A DNA stretch of 64,000 nucleotides from Triplophysa rosa (Eukaryota > Chordata > Actinopteri > Cypriniformes > Nemacheilidae). Position 1 is the stretch's first letter, and every line of letters begins with the position of its first letter. This document shows positions 11,721-22,756 of this stretch, one piece after another. Below the pieces are notes generated by a model. It worked only from the letters and a program-made list of their open reading frames with translations, was not told where the DNA came from and searched no databases. A program made the translations under genes and the position numbers. The DNA is taken from positions 2,776,069-2,840,068 of the forward strand of contig NC_079914.1 in the NCBI RefSeq assembly GCF_024868665.1, given 5' to 3'.

Positions 11721-13411
11721 AGTTGCTTAAAAAAAGCACCGACCATCCCATCCCCCTCTTTCCCTGTTGGGAAGTTTACCCATGCTATCTGGTCAGTGGT
11801 ACACAGCCACACTGAAAGTGCAGCATGGGCACTCTGCCATTGTTCCCTTTGCTAAGGCACTGAACGTATTGCCGGGTCCAATTGTTCTCTGTATCTTTGT
11901 GTTGGTCTGAAAATAGACGAACACACTTGTCGGTTTTGAGGCACATGCACAGCGATTTTCAATGGCCGTGTTTTCTTTACTCTTTCTCTTTGCATAGGCA
12001 GTGGAGTGAAAGCCAAAGTCTTGTGCTCTTACATGAAGACGTGGATTAGATGAGATTGATTGATCGGTAGATGGACTGTTTTCTCTCCATATCATTGGAT
12101 AATGGCCTGTTTAGACCTTTGGGTTCATGAACAACCTTTCTTTTCGAGACTATTAATTCATTTGGAGGGTAATGATGTTGTTACGACATTTGCGTAAGAT
12201 TTCAATCCATTTAGGAAAAAAGGATCTCTTGTGGTTTGAATTGATCTATAAAGCTTTAACCTTTGTTTAAAATTTTTTTTTAACATATTTTTCAATTTCA
12301 AGAATTTAAGGACTTCTTGTTGAGAATTGTAAGCATCTCTCGCCTCTCTTGTTCCCGCTTTGGACTTTTCACAAGTTTGATTAATCAAGAAAATTAATTT
12401 CCACAGCAAATTACAGCGTTCGCTCCCAGCTTTTACTCTGAGTGAGCGCTGTTTTGACAGTTATTCACATTGCTTGTCTTCAAGCACGATTCGCCGCTGT
12501 TTAATGACAAAGATATCATGTGGCGCATCTTCAAACATGACACTGACATGTGGTATTTAGTCAGTCATTTTGTAACAAGTAAAATTGCACTTTTATGACA
12601 TTCGAGTGTTTCCCATGATGTAAACGTAGGCCACCGCTCATTAATAATGCATTTACCAAAAAAAAGTGGAGAGAAAAGACAATTTTACCGAGCTTTTGGA
12701 AGTCAAAAGCAACAAAAGAGACAAAGAACCATTGTGTATTTACAAAATTAAACAGCCCTGTCATTGTGGCGGAGTGAGTCATTTTTTGAAGGCAGAAAAG
12801 TCGTATAAAGCGGCAATTTCATTCTAATTTCATTCCAGTCTGTTTCTGAAACAATTGAAGTAGGCATTGATGTGTTTATCTCAATGTGTAATTGGGTATT
12901 GTTCATCTTTGAAAAGTTTCCATCAGCGGGAAGGAGATGGTGGAGAGAGGGCTGCTCGCTGTTTTAACGTGGGAGGGGAGATGCGCTTTAACACTTCTTA
13001 TTGCATTAGAACTTCTCCGGCACATTTAAATCAAACCACGTCGTATAATTGGCATTCGGAGCAATTTCCAATTCATTTCCAAGAGCTTCTAGACATGCCG
13101 TAGACATTTTCAATCGTGTTTTTGAATAGGCCTGAAAGGAAAATGCTACCATAATGAGAAATATACACAAATGTTTTTACGGTGGCTCTAAAAGTAAAAT
13201 GTATTTGAAAATTTAAGTGTCATTTAGATACAGACGAATGTCAGTGCATGAGATCACAATGCAAGTTAGTCTCAAGGTGATATGTTAGTGAATGCTTCCA
13301 AGCAGGCGTAGTTTATAACATTAACTATACAAAATGTTTCATTGTTGCGGCTGTGTATTTTATTGGGGATATGGGATATTCCGACTTGGGCCGTCGGACT
13401 TCTGCTGTAGA
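11721..13411. other. Non-coding; includes candidate regulatory block
   Basis: No gene recognised. The part from about 12150 to 13110 is described separately. The remaining sequence shows no repeat or domain. Confidence 0.45.
12150..13110. promoter_or_regulatory. Candidate conserved non-coding block
   Basis: Balanced composition, no repeat family, and dense AT-rich factor-like cores such as 'gattaatcaagaaaattaat' (about 12381-12400), 'acaaagatatcatgtgg' (about 12507-12523) and 'gcacatttaaatcaaacc' (about 13020-13037). Such features are common in developmental enhancers, but there is no alignment here to prove conservation. Confidence 0.3.
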
Positions 13412-13640
13412 ACTGTGTTCCCTTTCTGTCGGTCTCTTGACGTTGTGTCGAGCCGACAGACGGGGTTCGTCCCTGAGAACCAATCGCTTCCGACTTCTCA
13501 GAAAAGGCCAATGAAATTGGCGAATGAAATTTGCATGCCGGACTCCGCCCCCGGATATCCGGGTATAAAAGGGAGACGGTGTGCCTCATTCATTCACCTT
13601 TCGTTCTTCGGAGCCTTCGCTCATGATCAACAGACTTCGC
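13412..13640 (+). promoter_or_regulatory. DIRS 5' terminal repeat with TATA-like promoter
   Basis: Begins 'ttccctttctgtcggtctct' and continues to 'ccgggtataaaagggagacg' (TATA-like box at about 13563-13570). The first about 90 bp are the reverse complement of the terminal sequence near 18341-18402. The TATA-like box lies about 155 bp before the gag-like ATG at 13724, consistent with the element's own promoter. Confidence 0.7.
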
Positions 13641-13723
13641 TACAAGATAGCAACTACAAGACTGTCCCCCAGGGGCTTGACCTAGACTCCCGTCCAAAGC
13701 ATGTAGGTTTTTTGGCATCCAAG

Positions 13724-14330
13724 ATGTCGAGAGCTTACTCTACTGCAGGCCAAGCTGTCCCCTCTCTCCACGCTATGGCCATCCTGCAGGTCAGGCCAAG
13801 GCGTTGAGAGAGCTCCACGAGGGTAAGACCGACCCAGCGCTTATGCAGGAACTCCGCGCCGTCACCGACCTCGCTCTACGGGCGACCAAGGTGACCGCAC
13901 GGGCCCTGGGTCGGGCAATGTCCACACTTGTGGTCCAGGAGAGACACCTCTAGCTGAACCTTGCACAGATGAGTAAGGGGGGCTGTTTGGTGAAAGAAGA
14001 AGACAGAGGATATCAAGATATCCTCCCCCGCCACAACTCGGCCGCCCTCTGGCTGTCGAGATCCCGTGCACAGTAGCCCTGGTCCTCTTCGACGCCTTCC
14101 GGTTTCGGCGCCCCCCACTTAGGCGGCCCCCCGGAAGAAGACATCGAAGAGGAGACCACCACCCCGTCAGCAGCCGCGGTGGAAGCCGAAGCAGCCCTCA
14201 TGGGAAGACCCCAGGGAGATCGAGAATACCTTCGGGCCCGACCCCAGCCATTCCTTCGCTGATTGGTCGATCCGGGACGGTTCCTGCCCTGTCCCAACAG
14301 CCCACTTCTAAGAGTTTTCTCTCTCTCTCG
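13724..14330 (+). pseudogene. DIRS gag-like ORF1 remnant
   Basis: From ATG at 13724 the frame reads MSRAYSTAGQAVPSLHAMA. It then needs a frame change near 13788 to continue as an alpha-helical gag-like segment containing LRELHEGKTDPALMQELRAV and RALGRAMSTLVVQERHL, followed by a stop codon at about 13951. These phrases are typical of ORF1 in fish DIRS elements, which is thought to be the structural nucleocapsid-like protein. The frameshift and the stop show inactivation. Further downstream the sequence becomes too degenerate to assign a frame. Confidence 0.7.
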
Positions 14331-14337
14331 GGGTGTT

Positions 14338-14605
14338 TATCACAGCCGCTCTCACCCTCTACATGATGGTGTTCGGCAACTCGACGTTGCATCACTGCGA
14401 GACCCAATGTCGAGGATAATCAGCAGCCTAAGCACTCTCAATCGACGGTGCGTTGTGCTACATCATCGTCTGGGTATTATCACAGCCGCTCTCACCCTCT
14501 ACACGACGGTGTTCGGCAACTCAACGTTGAGGCGAGACCCAATGTTGAGGATAACCATCAGCCTATGTACTCTCAATCGATGGTGCGTTGTGCTACATCC
14601 TCGCC
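14338..14605 (+). repeat. 140-bp tandem duplication inside DIRS ORF1 region
   Basis: 'tatcacagccgctctcaccc' starts at 14338 and again at 14478, and similarity runs on to 'gtgcgttgtgctacatc' in both units. The units differ at scattered positions and by one short indel, so the duplication is not recent. Confidence 0.8.
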
Positions 14606-14939
14606 AGGCAGGTAAAACAGCAGAGCCGATCTCCTCTACGGGGCCCCCCACGGCGAGGGATCCACAATGCCAGCCATCGAACCACCCCCGGGAGGTCGAT
14701 GAAGCAGAACGTACCCCTAGGCTCCCTGTCTCGGTCCCTGGGAGCCTGACAAGAGCTTCCCAAACCGTCACAGTGACTACGGGATACGATCCATCTCGGC
14801 TACGCGATCCAACTCCCCAGACGCCTGCCCAAGTTTCGGGCATCCTCCAAACCTCAGCAGAGGCAAGGATGCTCCCGTGCTTCGGGCTGAGGTCACCACC
14901 CCTCTGGTGAGGAAGCGATTGTGCTCGTCCTTCTAGCTG

Positions 14940-15480
14940 AGATGTTCAACGGGTTTCACAGCCCGTACTTCATCGTCCCCAAAAAGGGGGTTGCTAGATC
15001 TGCGTATCCTGAATAGGCACCTACTCAAGCTGCCGTTCAGGATGCTCACGCAAAAGCGCATCCTGGCATCTATCAGATGTCAAGATTGGTTCATGGCATT
15101 CGACCTGAAGGACGCTTACTTTCATGTCTCGATTCTCCCTCGTCATCGCCCGTTCCTACGGTTCGCTTTCGAGGGTCAGGCATATTAGTACAGAGTCCTC
15201 CCTTTCGGTCTGTCCCTGTCCCCACGGGTCTTCATGAAGATGAAGATCCCCTCAGGGAGAGATGTGTGCAGGTACTAAACTATCTCACGACTGGCTCATT
15301 TGACACACTCGCGAGATCTGTTATGTACACAGAGGGACCTAGTGCTTCGGCACCTAGATGGATTGGGACCATAGGTCAACCGAGAATAGAGCAAGCTCTC
15401 CCCTGTGCGGAGCATCCTCTTTCTTGGTATGGAAGTCAACTCTGGCTCCATTACAGCGTGACTGACTACAGAGCGCGCTC
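14940..15480 (+). pseudogene. DIRS reverse transcriptase, inactivated
   Basis: RT core recognisable from SPYFIVPKKG (about 14960), then after a frameshift LDLRILNRHLLKLPFRMLTQ and DWFMAFDLKDAYFHVSIL. The frame meets a stop at about 15187 immediately before the conserved VLPFGLSLSPRVF segment. FDLKDAYFHV corresponds to RT motif A of the DIRS lineage. The YLDD-like motif C region downstream is disrupted. In an active element this enzyme would copy the element RNA into cDNA together with RNase H. Confidence 0.85.
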
Positions 15481-16160
15481 AGTCAGTGTTGAACTGCCTG
15501 GAATATTTCAAGCAGTCAGCGGTCCCCCTGAAACAATTTCAGAGGCTCCTGGGCACATGGCATCCTCGGTGGTGGATACCCCTCGGGTTGATGCACATGA
15601 GACCGCTCCAACACTGGCTACAGAGTCGAGTTCCCTGGAGAGCGTGGCACACCGGCAGCAGGCGGATGGTGATTACGCCTCTCTGCCGACGCACCCTAAC
15701 CCCTTGGTCTTCAATGACCTTTCTACACGGGGGTCCCTCTCGGGCAGGTCACGAGGCAATTTGTGGTGACGACAGCCACCTCCCTGCAGGGTTGGGGTGC
15801 CGTGTGAAATGGGCACGCAGTGTCGGGGCGATGGACGGGCCCCCGCCTGCGCAGGCATATCAACTGCCTAGAGTTGTTGGATGTGCTACCCGCACTGAAG
15901 AGGCTACAACCTCTCGTTCAGGACAAGCACGTGCTGGTCCGGTCGGACAGCACGACTGCCATAGCGTATTAAACCACCAGGGTGGTGTTCACTAGTGGCA
16001 GCTAACACGACTCGCCCGACGCCTCCTCCTGTGGAGTCCGCAGGTGAGCATATCCCTGCGAGCAACACATATCCCAGGCGACCTGAACGAGAGACAGCTG
16101 ATGCGACCTGAACGAGAGACAGCCGATGCGCTCTCTCGTCAGTTGACGCCTCGCGGAGAG
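15480..16160 (+). pseudogene. DIRS RNase H and following linker, inactivated
   Basis: After the RT a conserved linker (MRPLQHWLQSRVPWRAWH, about 15595-15648) leads into an RNase H-like domain. This reads VVTTATSLQGWGAV, a stop, then HINCLELLDVLPALKRLQPL and HVLVRSDSTTAIAY before another stop at about 15970. These give the D-E-D pattern of RNase H in DIRS elements, except that the first acidic residue appears replaced (TTAT where TTDA is usual). A 25-bp tandem duplication at about 16079-16127 shifts the frame of the following NERQ/ADALSR segment. Confidence 0.8.
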
Positions 16161-16518
16161 TGGCGACTCCAACCCCGTGCAGTCCAGCTCATTGGGTACA
16201 GTTCGAGCGGGCTCAAGTAGACCTGTTCGCCTCCCTGGACACCACCCATTGCCTGCTAGGGTACTCCCATCCGAGGCCCCCCTCGGCACGGATGCTCTAG
16301 CGCACAGCTGGCCGTCGGACAAGCGGAAGTACGCCTTCCCCCCAGTGAGCCTCATTGCACATACCCTGTGCAAGGTCAGGGAAGAGGAGCATCAAGTGAA
16401 CTAGTTGCGCCATACTGGCCCAACTGGACTTGGTTCTCGGAGCAAATGCTCTTGACGACAGCTCCCCCCGGCCGATTCCCCTGACGAAAGACCTGCTTTC
16501 CCAGGGGAAGAGCACGTT

Positions 16519-17520
16519 ATGGCATCCCAGGCCAGACCTCTGGAACCTCCATGTCTGGCCCCTGGACAAGATGAGGAGATCCTGAGTGGCCTACTATGGC
16601 GGTTAAGACTATCACTCAGGCTAGGGCCCTGGCCACTAGGCGGCTATACGCCTGTAAGTGGTGCCTCTTCTCATCCTGGTGCTCTTCTCGAAGAGAAGAC
16701 CCGCAGAGTTGCTCAATTGGGAACGTGCTGTCCTTCCAGAGACTCGAGAGTAATCTCTCCCCTTCCACACTGAACGTGTATGTAGCCGCTATTGCCGCTC
16801 ATCACGACCCTGTTGCTGGTAAGTCTCTAGGACAGCACAACCTGATCATTTGGTTCCTAAAGGGCGCGGGAAGGCTACAGCCTCACCCGCGCTCCGTACC
16901 CTCTTGCGAACTTGATGCGGTCCTGGAGCCCCTCGGAGATGCCGCTCTTTCTCACCTCACGATGAAGACGGCTCTCCGGATGGTGCTCAAGAGGGTAGTG
17001 GACCTACAAGCATTCTCCGTGTCCACAGATTGCCTAGAACTCTGGCCCGGTGATTCTCATGCTATCCTGAGACCCCGGCCCGGCTACGTGCCCAAAGTTC
17101 CCACCACTCCCCTACACCAGGTGGAGAACTTACAGGAGCTCCCCACCGGGGAGGAAGACCCAACCCCATCCGTGTTGTGTCCAGTACGTGCATTGCGCCT
17201 CTGCTTGGAAGGCACGCAGAGCCACAGTAGCTCTGAGCAGCTTTTTGTCTGTTTTGGAGATCAGCAGGGAGGGCTGTCTCAAACAGAGATTGGCGCGCTG
17301 GATCATAGACGCCGTCACTACGGCGTACCTGTCCTAAGATCGCCCGCGCCCACTGGGTGAGAGCTCTCTCCACACGGAGTACAGCCTCCTTGTGGGCACT
17401 GGCTTGAGGCGCCTCTCTGGCAGACATCTGCAGAGCTGCGGGTTGGGCTACACCCATCACCTTCGCGAGGTCCTACAGCCTCCGCGTAAAACCGGTATCA
17501 GCTCGAGTCTTGCAGGCATC
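16519..17520 (+). pseudogene. DIRS tyrosine recombinase, frameshifted
   Basis: From about 16596 one frame runs 254 codons. It has a core-binding domain (ATRRLYACKWCLFSSWC, then LNVYVAAIAAHHDPVAGKSL) and the start of the catalytic domain (LTMKTALRMVLKRVVDLQAF, with an R/K region). At about 17280 the frame is lost. The rest of the catalytic domain (LARWIIDAVTTAYLS, then a GLRRLSGRHLQSCGLG-like helix) continues in other frames to about 17490. In intact elements this recombinase integrates circular cDNA without target duplication. This replaces the DDE integrase of LTR elements and identifies the class. Confidence 0.85.
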
Positions 17521-18153
17521 AGGCAAGACTGGCGGCCGGTAGGGTGTGCGCCTATGACAGTACCCCCCCCTTTCTCCTAAGGTAGTTAGCGTACACCCAC
17601 TGGGTGAAGAACAGGCACTCCATCCATCACTAAGCAAGCACCTCCTGCGGGCGGGCTGGGCAGAGCAGCCCTGCCCCTTAGGCCGGGTACCAACTGAGTT
17701 ATCCACAACATAGCTCTAACCGGACCTAGTGCTACCGGACGTTGTAACCCCCCAGCAGGGCGGTTCTGTCTGATGTATCCTCATGATTGTTTCCCACCTT
17801 GGTAACCCATGACCTTCCCTAGGTGGACCTCCACCTCGCGGTTAACTCCTTCAGTCCGCACATTCTTCCCGTGAGTTCTCCCCCATCGGTGAGACCATGT
17901 TGGTATCTCCACTAAACTCTTCCCTCCGGTAGGAAGTGGTCTCTGTAGCGCATCCCCCGCTTGAGGAAGTAGCGCTTACCCAGTGGCCATACGGTACCAG
18001 GCGGCTTCTCGCTGTTAGAAAAACAAGGCCGCCACCTGTGAGGCTGAAGGCAGGGGCCTTCCCACCTTTCAAGTAAAGCTCTGGGACCCCCTACCTACCC
18101 ACTGGTAGGTTACAATTTCGCGGTAGCGCTCACGGCTGACACGCCCAGGCCAG

Positions 18154-18443
18154 TCACCGTCGCTTCGCTAGAGATTGTGACAGGGCACAGTGTTGTGGCG
18201 TTTTCCATAGGAACCCCATCTGTCGGATCGACACAACGTCGAGAGACCGACAGAAAGGGAACATCTTGGTTACGGATGTAACCTCAGTTCCCTGATGGAG
18301 GGAACGAGACGTTGTATCCTTCTTGCCACAACATGGAAGTCGGAAGCGATTGGTTCTCAGGGACGAACCCCATCTGTCGGCTCGACACAACGTCGAGAGA
18401 CCTCCATCAGGGAACTGAGGTTACATCCATAACCAAGACGTTC
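18154..18443 (+). repeat. DIRS 3' terminal repeats and internal complementary region
   Basis: Two inverted copies of the 5' terminal sequence, each containing 'gacacaacgtcgagagac', lie at about 18185-18260 and 18341-18402. They flank a segment with the self-complementary 'gttccctgatggagggaac' and the repeated 'ggttacggatgtaacctcag' / 'tgaggttacatccataacc'. This arrangement allows the circle-forming step proposed for DIRS elements. Confidence 0.7.
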
Positions 18444-19110
18444 TACTGCCCGATGCAGTAGAAACTGCTTTGCAGGTAAGTTTTATAGGTGTAAGCCTCT
18501 TAACAACATCTCCTAGCAACCAAATCGCATAGGATGCTTGAATTTGTTTCACAGGTGTATTATTAGATGTCTGACTCATTGGTGTATCTTACTTGGTTGC
18601 TGCTTACATTATTGGAGTTTCCTTGGGATCATGTATGTAAAGTGTGAAAGAGACGAATTTCATAGGTTAATGTCTGAATTAATTTTTTTTAGAATAAAAA
18701 CGGGTTTGATCAAGAGTAAAAAACTGCGACCATACTATGCCCACTGAATTTATATTGAAGCCAAAGATCTGTACATGATCCGAATAGGCTGGCCTGACTG
18801 GGGGATCACATATTCTGGTTGGCCAGGTATAATAAATGTTTACATTTTTCTGTGATTAAATGAACAGATCATTATTTTACATGTAATACAGATAAGTATT
18901 TAAAAACTGACCCGAACCCGACATGCATAAATAAATTTGTTAAAAAGAAAAACCTGACCCGAGACAGACACGATAAAACTGGACCTATACGACTGAACTG
19001 ATGGCAACTTGTTTCAAACCCAAATGTCAAGACAAATTATGAATTAGCCACCTCGTAAAATACGTACAAATTCCTGTGAGAATGTGTTGGAACATGTGGA
19101 CGACATCTAA
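18444..19110. other. Non-coding AT-rich DNA
   Basis: No gene recognised. Near 19030-19075 there is a fragment of the 'tagccacct' MITE family; otherwise nothing identifiable. Confidence 0.5.
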
Positions 19111-19300
19111 TGGCTGGAATTCACTACAAGACTTTTAAAATCTGAACAGATTTTTTTTAAACTAGACATCAAACACTTGCAGACTTTTTGAAAGTTTCAG
19201 ATAGAAACACACTAACTGATAAAATCTGCAGACTGGCACAGACTTTCTGCAACAAGTCCAGACAAAATCTGAGCAAAAGTCTTGTAGTGTATTTTAGCCT
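19111..19300. mobile_element. 190-bp MITE with TAA duplication (Harbinger-like)
   Basis: Inverted ends TGGCTGGAATTCACTACAAG and, reverse complemented from the right, AGGCTAAAATACACTACAAG, both continuing ACTTTT. The trinucleotide TAA lies directly outside each end (19108-19110 and 19301-19303). A 3-bp TAA/TTA duplication with such ends is typical of PIF/Harbinger elements. Non-coding; family assignment is inference. Confidence 0.7.
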
Positions 19301-19967
19301 TAAGATGAAACGTCTGACTTTCTGTATTTAATGAAGTGCAGCATTAACATCCTTGATTCGGTTAACAACCAGAAAGCATTGTTTTTATTTTAAGAATGAG
19401 GAAAAGAAAACGTGTTTGTGCCACCTCTGAAAAAAAACATTGATCTTGAGATTGTTGTCTATATACAATACCGCATGCTCCAAAACAGCTTTACAGTTAT
19501 AAATGGCAAAGCACACCAGTTTATTTATTGACATATTAACTTTAGAAATTTGTCTGAGTTAAAGTCAAATCCAATAACTGTCTGAGACTATATGGAAACA
19601 AATCAAAAACCCCAAAACTTGAATCAACACATTAGCTATAATACGATTGGAAAATGATATGAGCCATGTCACTAAAATCACAACTAAATTGTTGGTATAA
19701 GATTCTTGGAAACCGCAGAAACAGTAAAACACTCATAACATGTCAGAGGGATTGCCCAGGCCTGCCGTATATCTCTGGGCCCTTAAGTTTGAAGTCATTG
19801 ATTAGCATTTCACATTCATACTCAGTTTAAGCATGTCAGCTCTTCTCAAACAGCATCAAAGATTTGTATGCATGTGTTTATGATTGTATTCGTGCTCACA
19901 TGTGTGTGTTTTTTGAGCAAGGATCAAAGCAATCCTGATTCGACCGTGCTGTCCTACACGTGTTAAG

Positions 19968-20005
<38 letters not shown>

Positions 20006-20552
20006 TTTTGAGTAAATGCAGCTTTGTGTACATTTCTCAGAGTAACTCTGGCTGGGTTGTGGGACGTCCCGTGGGGCTGGGGTTTCGCTGAGCTGGAGTT
20101 AGGGGGTTATGTCCCTGGCGGCATAGAGACAAATGGATAATTAACTCCTCCAAACAGCTTGTGTGTGAAAAGAGATCACCAAACAACTCAGCGACTTAGT
20201 TCTTCATGGTTTCTCCAAGCAAAACCATCTAAGTTCCCGTCACTGATGCTAATATCACTGATATTATTTAATATTGTTTTGATCGAAGATCATGAAGAAG
20301 TCATCTGAATGGTTGCATGACTGAAATGTTATCACTGTTATGGCAAAAATATTGTTGTCTTTACTGCAATGTTCAATGTATTTATAATAAACTAATGTAA
20401 CGTTTTATATAAGAAATCTATTTAATTTATTAATTCCATGTTGTTTTAACACCGTGGCAGATTACCTTTGAAAACACTGAGAATTACACAAAATATAAAA
20501 AGTCCTAACGTCTGTTTTAGTTCTCTTTTAAAGAAATATAATTTTTCACCTT
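19301..20552. other. Non-coding with CA microsatellite
   Basis: Contains the CA repeat at 19969-19997. No gene recognised. Confidence 0.5.
19969..19997. repeat. CA microsatellite
   Basis: About 14 uninterrupted AC units, then CAAACACAC. Confidence 0.95.
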
Positions 20553-21019
20553 TTAAAGGGACAGTTCACCCCAAAATAAGACTCTGTTATCATTTATTCA
20601 CCCTCATGTCATTGCAAACCTGTCTGACCTTTTCTTTAAAGAACGTTGGTGACCAAACAGCATTGGACCCAATTGACTTCTATTGTATGAACACAAAATC
20701 ACAGAGACATTTAGGGTAGCTGATTTATATACCATACATGTATCCCATGGTGTGACGTAACAAAAATGTAGAACTGTTAATAATATATTTTTTATATTAA
20801 TAATAATTTATACTTATAAAATAACATATTAGAGATTTATACTAAATTTGTTTTATTCTCATTTTTGCTTTCATACCAGGGCACATTTTTATCTTATTTG
20901 CCAACTACCCAAATATCTTCTTTTGCATTCCACAGAAGAGTCATAATAGAGGTTCTAAACAAAGTAAGAGTAAATAAATGATGACAAAACTCTTATTTTT
21001 GGGTGAACTATCTCTTTAA
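20553..21019. mobile_element. TTAA-ended palindromic MITE, copy 3, interrupted
   Basis: Ends are TTAAAGGGACAGTTCACCCC and, on the right, TTTGGGTGAACTATCTCTTTAA-like sequence, so both tips carry TTAA. The interior 'tattcaccctcatgtcattg' and 'aatatcttcttttgcattcc' match the other copies. About 197 bp of unrelated sequence interrupts the middle (20714-20910). Confidence 0.85.
20714..20910. mobile_element. Small insertion nested in the MITE, GGGTAGCTG/CAACTACCC ends
   Basis: Compared with the copy at 8003-8264, continuity breaks after 'acagagacattta' and resumes at 'aaatatcttc'. The inserted 197 bp begins GGGTAGCTG and ends CAACTACCC, a 9-bp inverted repeat with one mismatch. No clear target duplication is visible. 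Probably a small non-autonomous DNA element. Confidence 0.6.
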
Positions 21020-22135
21020 TTCAGGTATAAAATGTGACCTGGGAATGTTTTAGTGACATTCACCCATATTTCTCCATCTCTCTGTCCTGGAGTAATGTTA
21101 ATGTTTTATTTAGCTTTCTTAGTTAGTATAAGGGTTAGTATTGTTAAAATGTCTGTTTTATAGGATTTCGTTTTAGATCATTTCTAGTAATAAATTCTAC
21201 AAACCCGATATTAAACTGATCTTTGATTCATGATCTGTGAGGATGATTAAGAACTTAATCCACAGGTGTACTCTCATTGAAAGATGTTAAAAACAGTAAG
21301 ACCAGAGAAAACATCTTACCATTAAAAACTAAAAAACTAAACTGGTTAGTGTGAGTATCCACTAAATTATTTTTAATTCACATTTTTGAACACAATTTAA
21401 AAGTGACAATTAAATGAGAAGATCTGCAGTGTTATGAGCCCATCTTCAATCATGGTCTCTATAGCAAACAGGCTGCGTCCCTTTTCTCCAAACATAGGAT
21501 TTCAAAGGAAGGGCGATTATTTGCTCAGTATGCGCCGCTAATCCTGCTTTATCTGTACGAACACGACCTAAAGTACTTTGATCAGAGAGAGCAGCGTTCA
21601 GACCTTGTTTATTCACAGATATAATTTCTCTAGCCATGTCTTGAAGGTGAGAAGATCCTCTTTAATGGCGTTGATTAAGCTATTCTCATGGACCTCTTGT
21701 AATGGAATACATCAGTCGTCACTCTCTCTCATTTCCTATGATGTTTTTTTCAAGCCCAGCTACTCCACCTGGCATCACATGGAGTATGGTTTGATTTCAT
21801 TACCAGAGCCGTTATTCAGCTTCAGAAAAAAGAGAGAGACACTTCTAGCGTTTCTTCCTCTAGGGTATTTGATGCTTTCTTGAGTGACTCAGAGATGATT
21901 CATTCGCCCCTGCAGGTGTAACTCCAAACACAAACCTGTAAATAGGCAACACACTGTATTGCTAAAATGCATTTGAAAGTCTACATTATGAGAAATTCAC
22001 ATGTGATGATTCAATTCAATACACAATACTGGGTTCATGAAATGACAATGTTACAATATTCATTGCCAAAACATAAAATTTTCAATAGTATATTTAGTGT
22101 TAGTTTGTAATTTAGATTGTAATAAAACCAAAAAT
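21020..22135. other. Non-coding, no gene recognised
   Basis: Open frames of about 60-100 codons near 21446-21883 overlap on both strands, show no domain, and have no splice context I can defend. Confidence 0.5.
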
Positions 22136-22260
22136 AACAGATATCAACAAGATGCGCCGCTGCCATTACAATGAATGGGGAGGAATGCCATTCTCAATAT
22201 GGACATTCAAAAGGGTGATTTTAGTGCAATTTAAGCTTACCAGAGCAAAGATATGGTGTA
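22136..22260 (+). repeat. Interspersed repeat shared with 54547-54665 (copy A)
   Basis: 'acagatatcaacaagatgcg' ... 'aatgaatggggaggaatgcc' ... 'gggtgattttagtgcaattt' matches, in the same order and orientation, the sequence at 54547-54665. The family is not one I can name. Confidence 0.65.
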
Positions 22261-22479
22261 GTTCATGTAAGGTTTAATTATTGATCGTAAATATACTAAA
22301 TTCTGGGGATTTTTGCCAGCGATTTTCTTGTTATGACGTAAATAGCACGACTTTCATAAACGTACTTTGTATAAAACCGACAATGCTTTAATTGAACCTT
22401 CTGTATGCAAATTTGTACAAATGAGTACTTTCATGATTAAATACTTTCATGTATTTAGAAAGCTAAGCCCAGCCTGATC

Positions 22480-22625
22480 TCACAGGAATTAATAACTATT
22501 TTACAATACGGCTACTTCGTATGAATTTGTATGATGTGAATAGTGGAATATTAAGCCCCACCCCTAAACCTAACCATCACTGGGGCAAGAGCAGATCGTA
22601 CTAAAGTGTAGGAATGTACGATTGT
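22480..22625. mobile_element. Fragment of 'gatctcacaggaatt' MITE family
   Basis: 'agcctgatctcacaggaatt' and 'gccccacccctaaacctaacc' match the style of the foldback family at 4484-4660 and 55600-55790. Boundaries are approximate. Confidence 0.45.
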
Positions 22626-22756
22626 CTTGGATAAACGCTTAGAGAGAACTTTTCAAAGCAGCAGTAAAAGCAAAACAACAACATTAAACATTATGGACAT
22701 CATATGATAAACAAAATCAGCGTAGTTCTACAATACAAATCATATTATTTTTAGTG

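Larger units (their letters stand above)
13412..18443 (+). mobile_element. DIRS-like YR retrotransposon, nearly full length, inactivated
   Basis: A tyrosine-recombinase retrotransposon. In order it shows a 5' terminal region with promoter, gag remnant, reverse transcriptase, RNase H, a tyrosine recombinase and a 3' region. The 3' region contains the reverse complement of the 5' terminal repeat twice (about 18185-18260 and 18341-18402), joined by a segment with 'gttccctgatggagggaac'. Inverted ends with an internal complementary region are the hallmark of DIRS elements, which integrate by recombination and make no target duplication. None is visible here. All coding parts carry stops or frameshifts, so the copy is dead. 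GC content is much higher than the surroundings. Exact ends are uncertain by a few tens of bases. Confidence 0.9.

Noticed and set aside
13334..13723. Open frame upstream of the gag-like ATG
   Set aside because: It crosses the DIRS terminal repeat and promoter; codons before 13724 show no similarity, so I start ORF1 at 13724.
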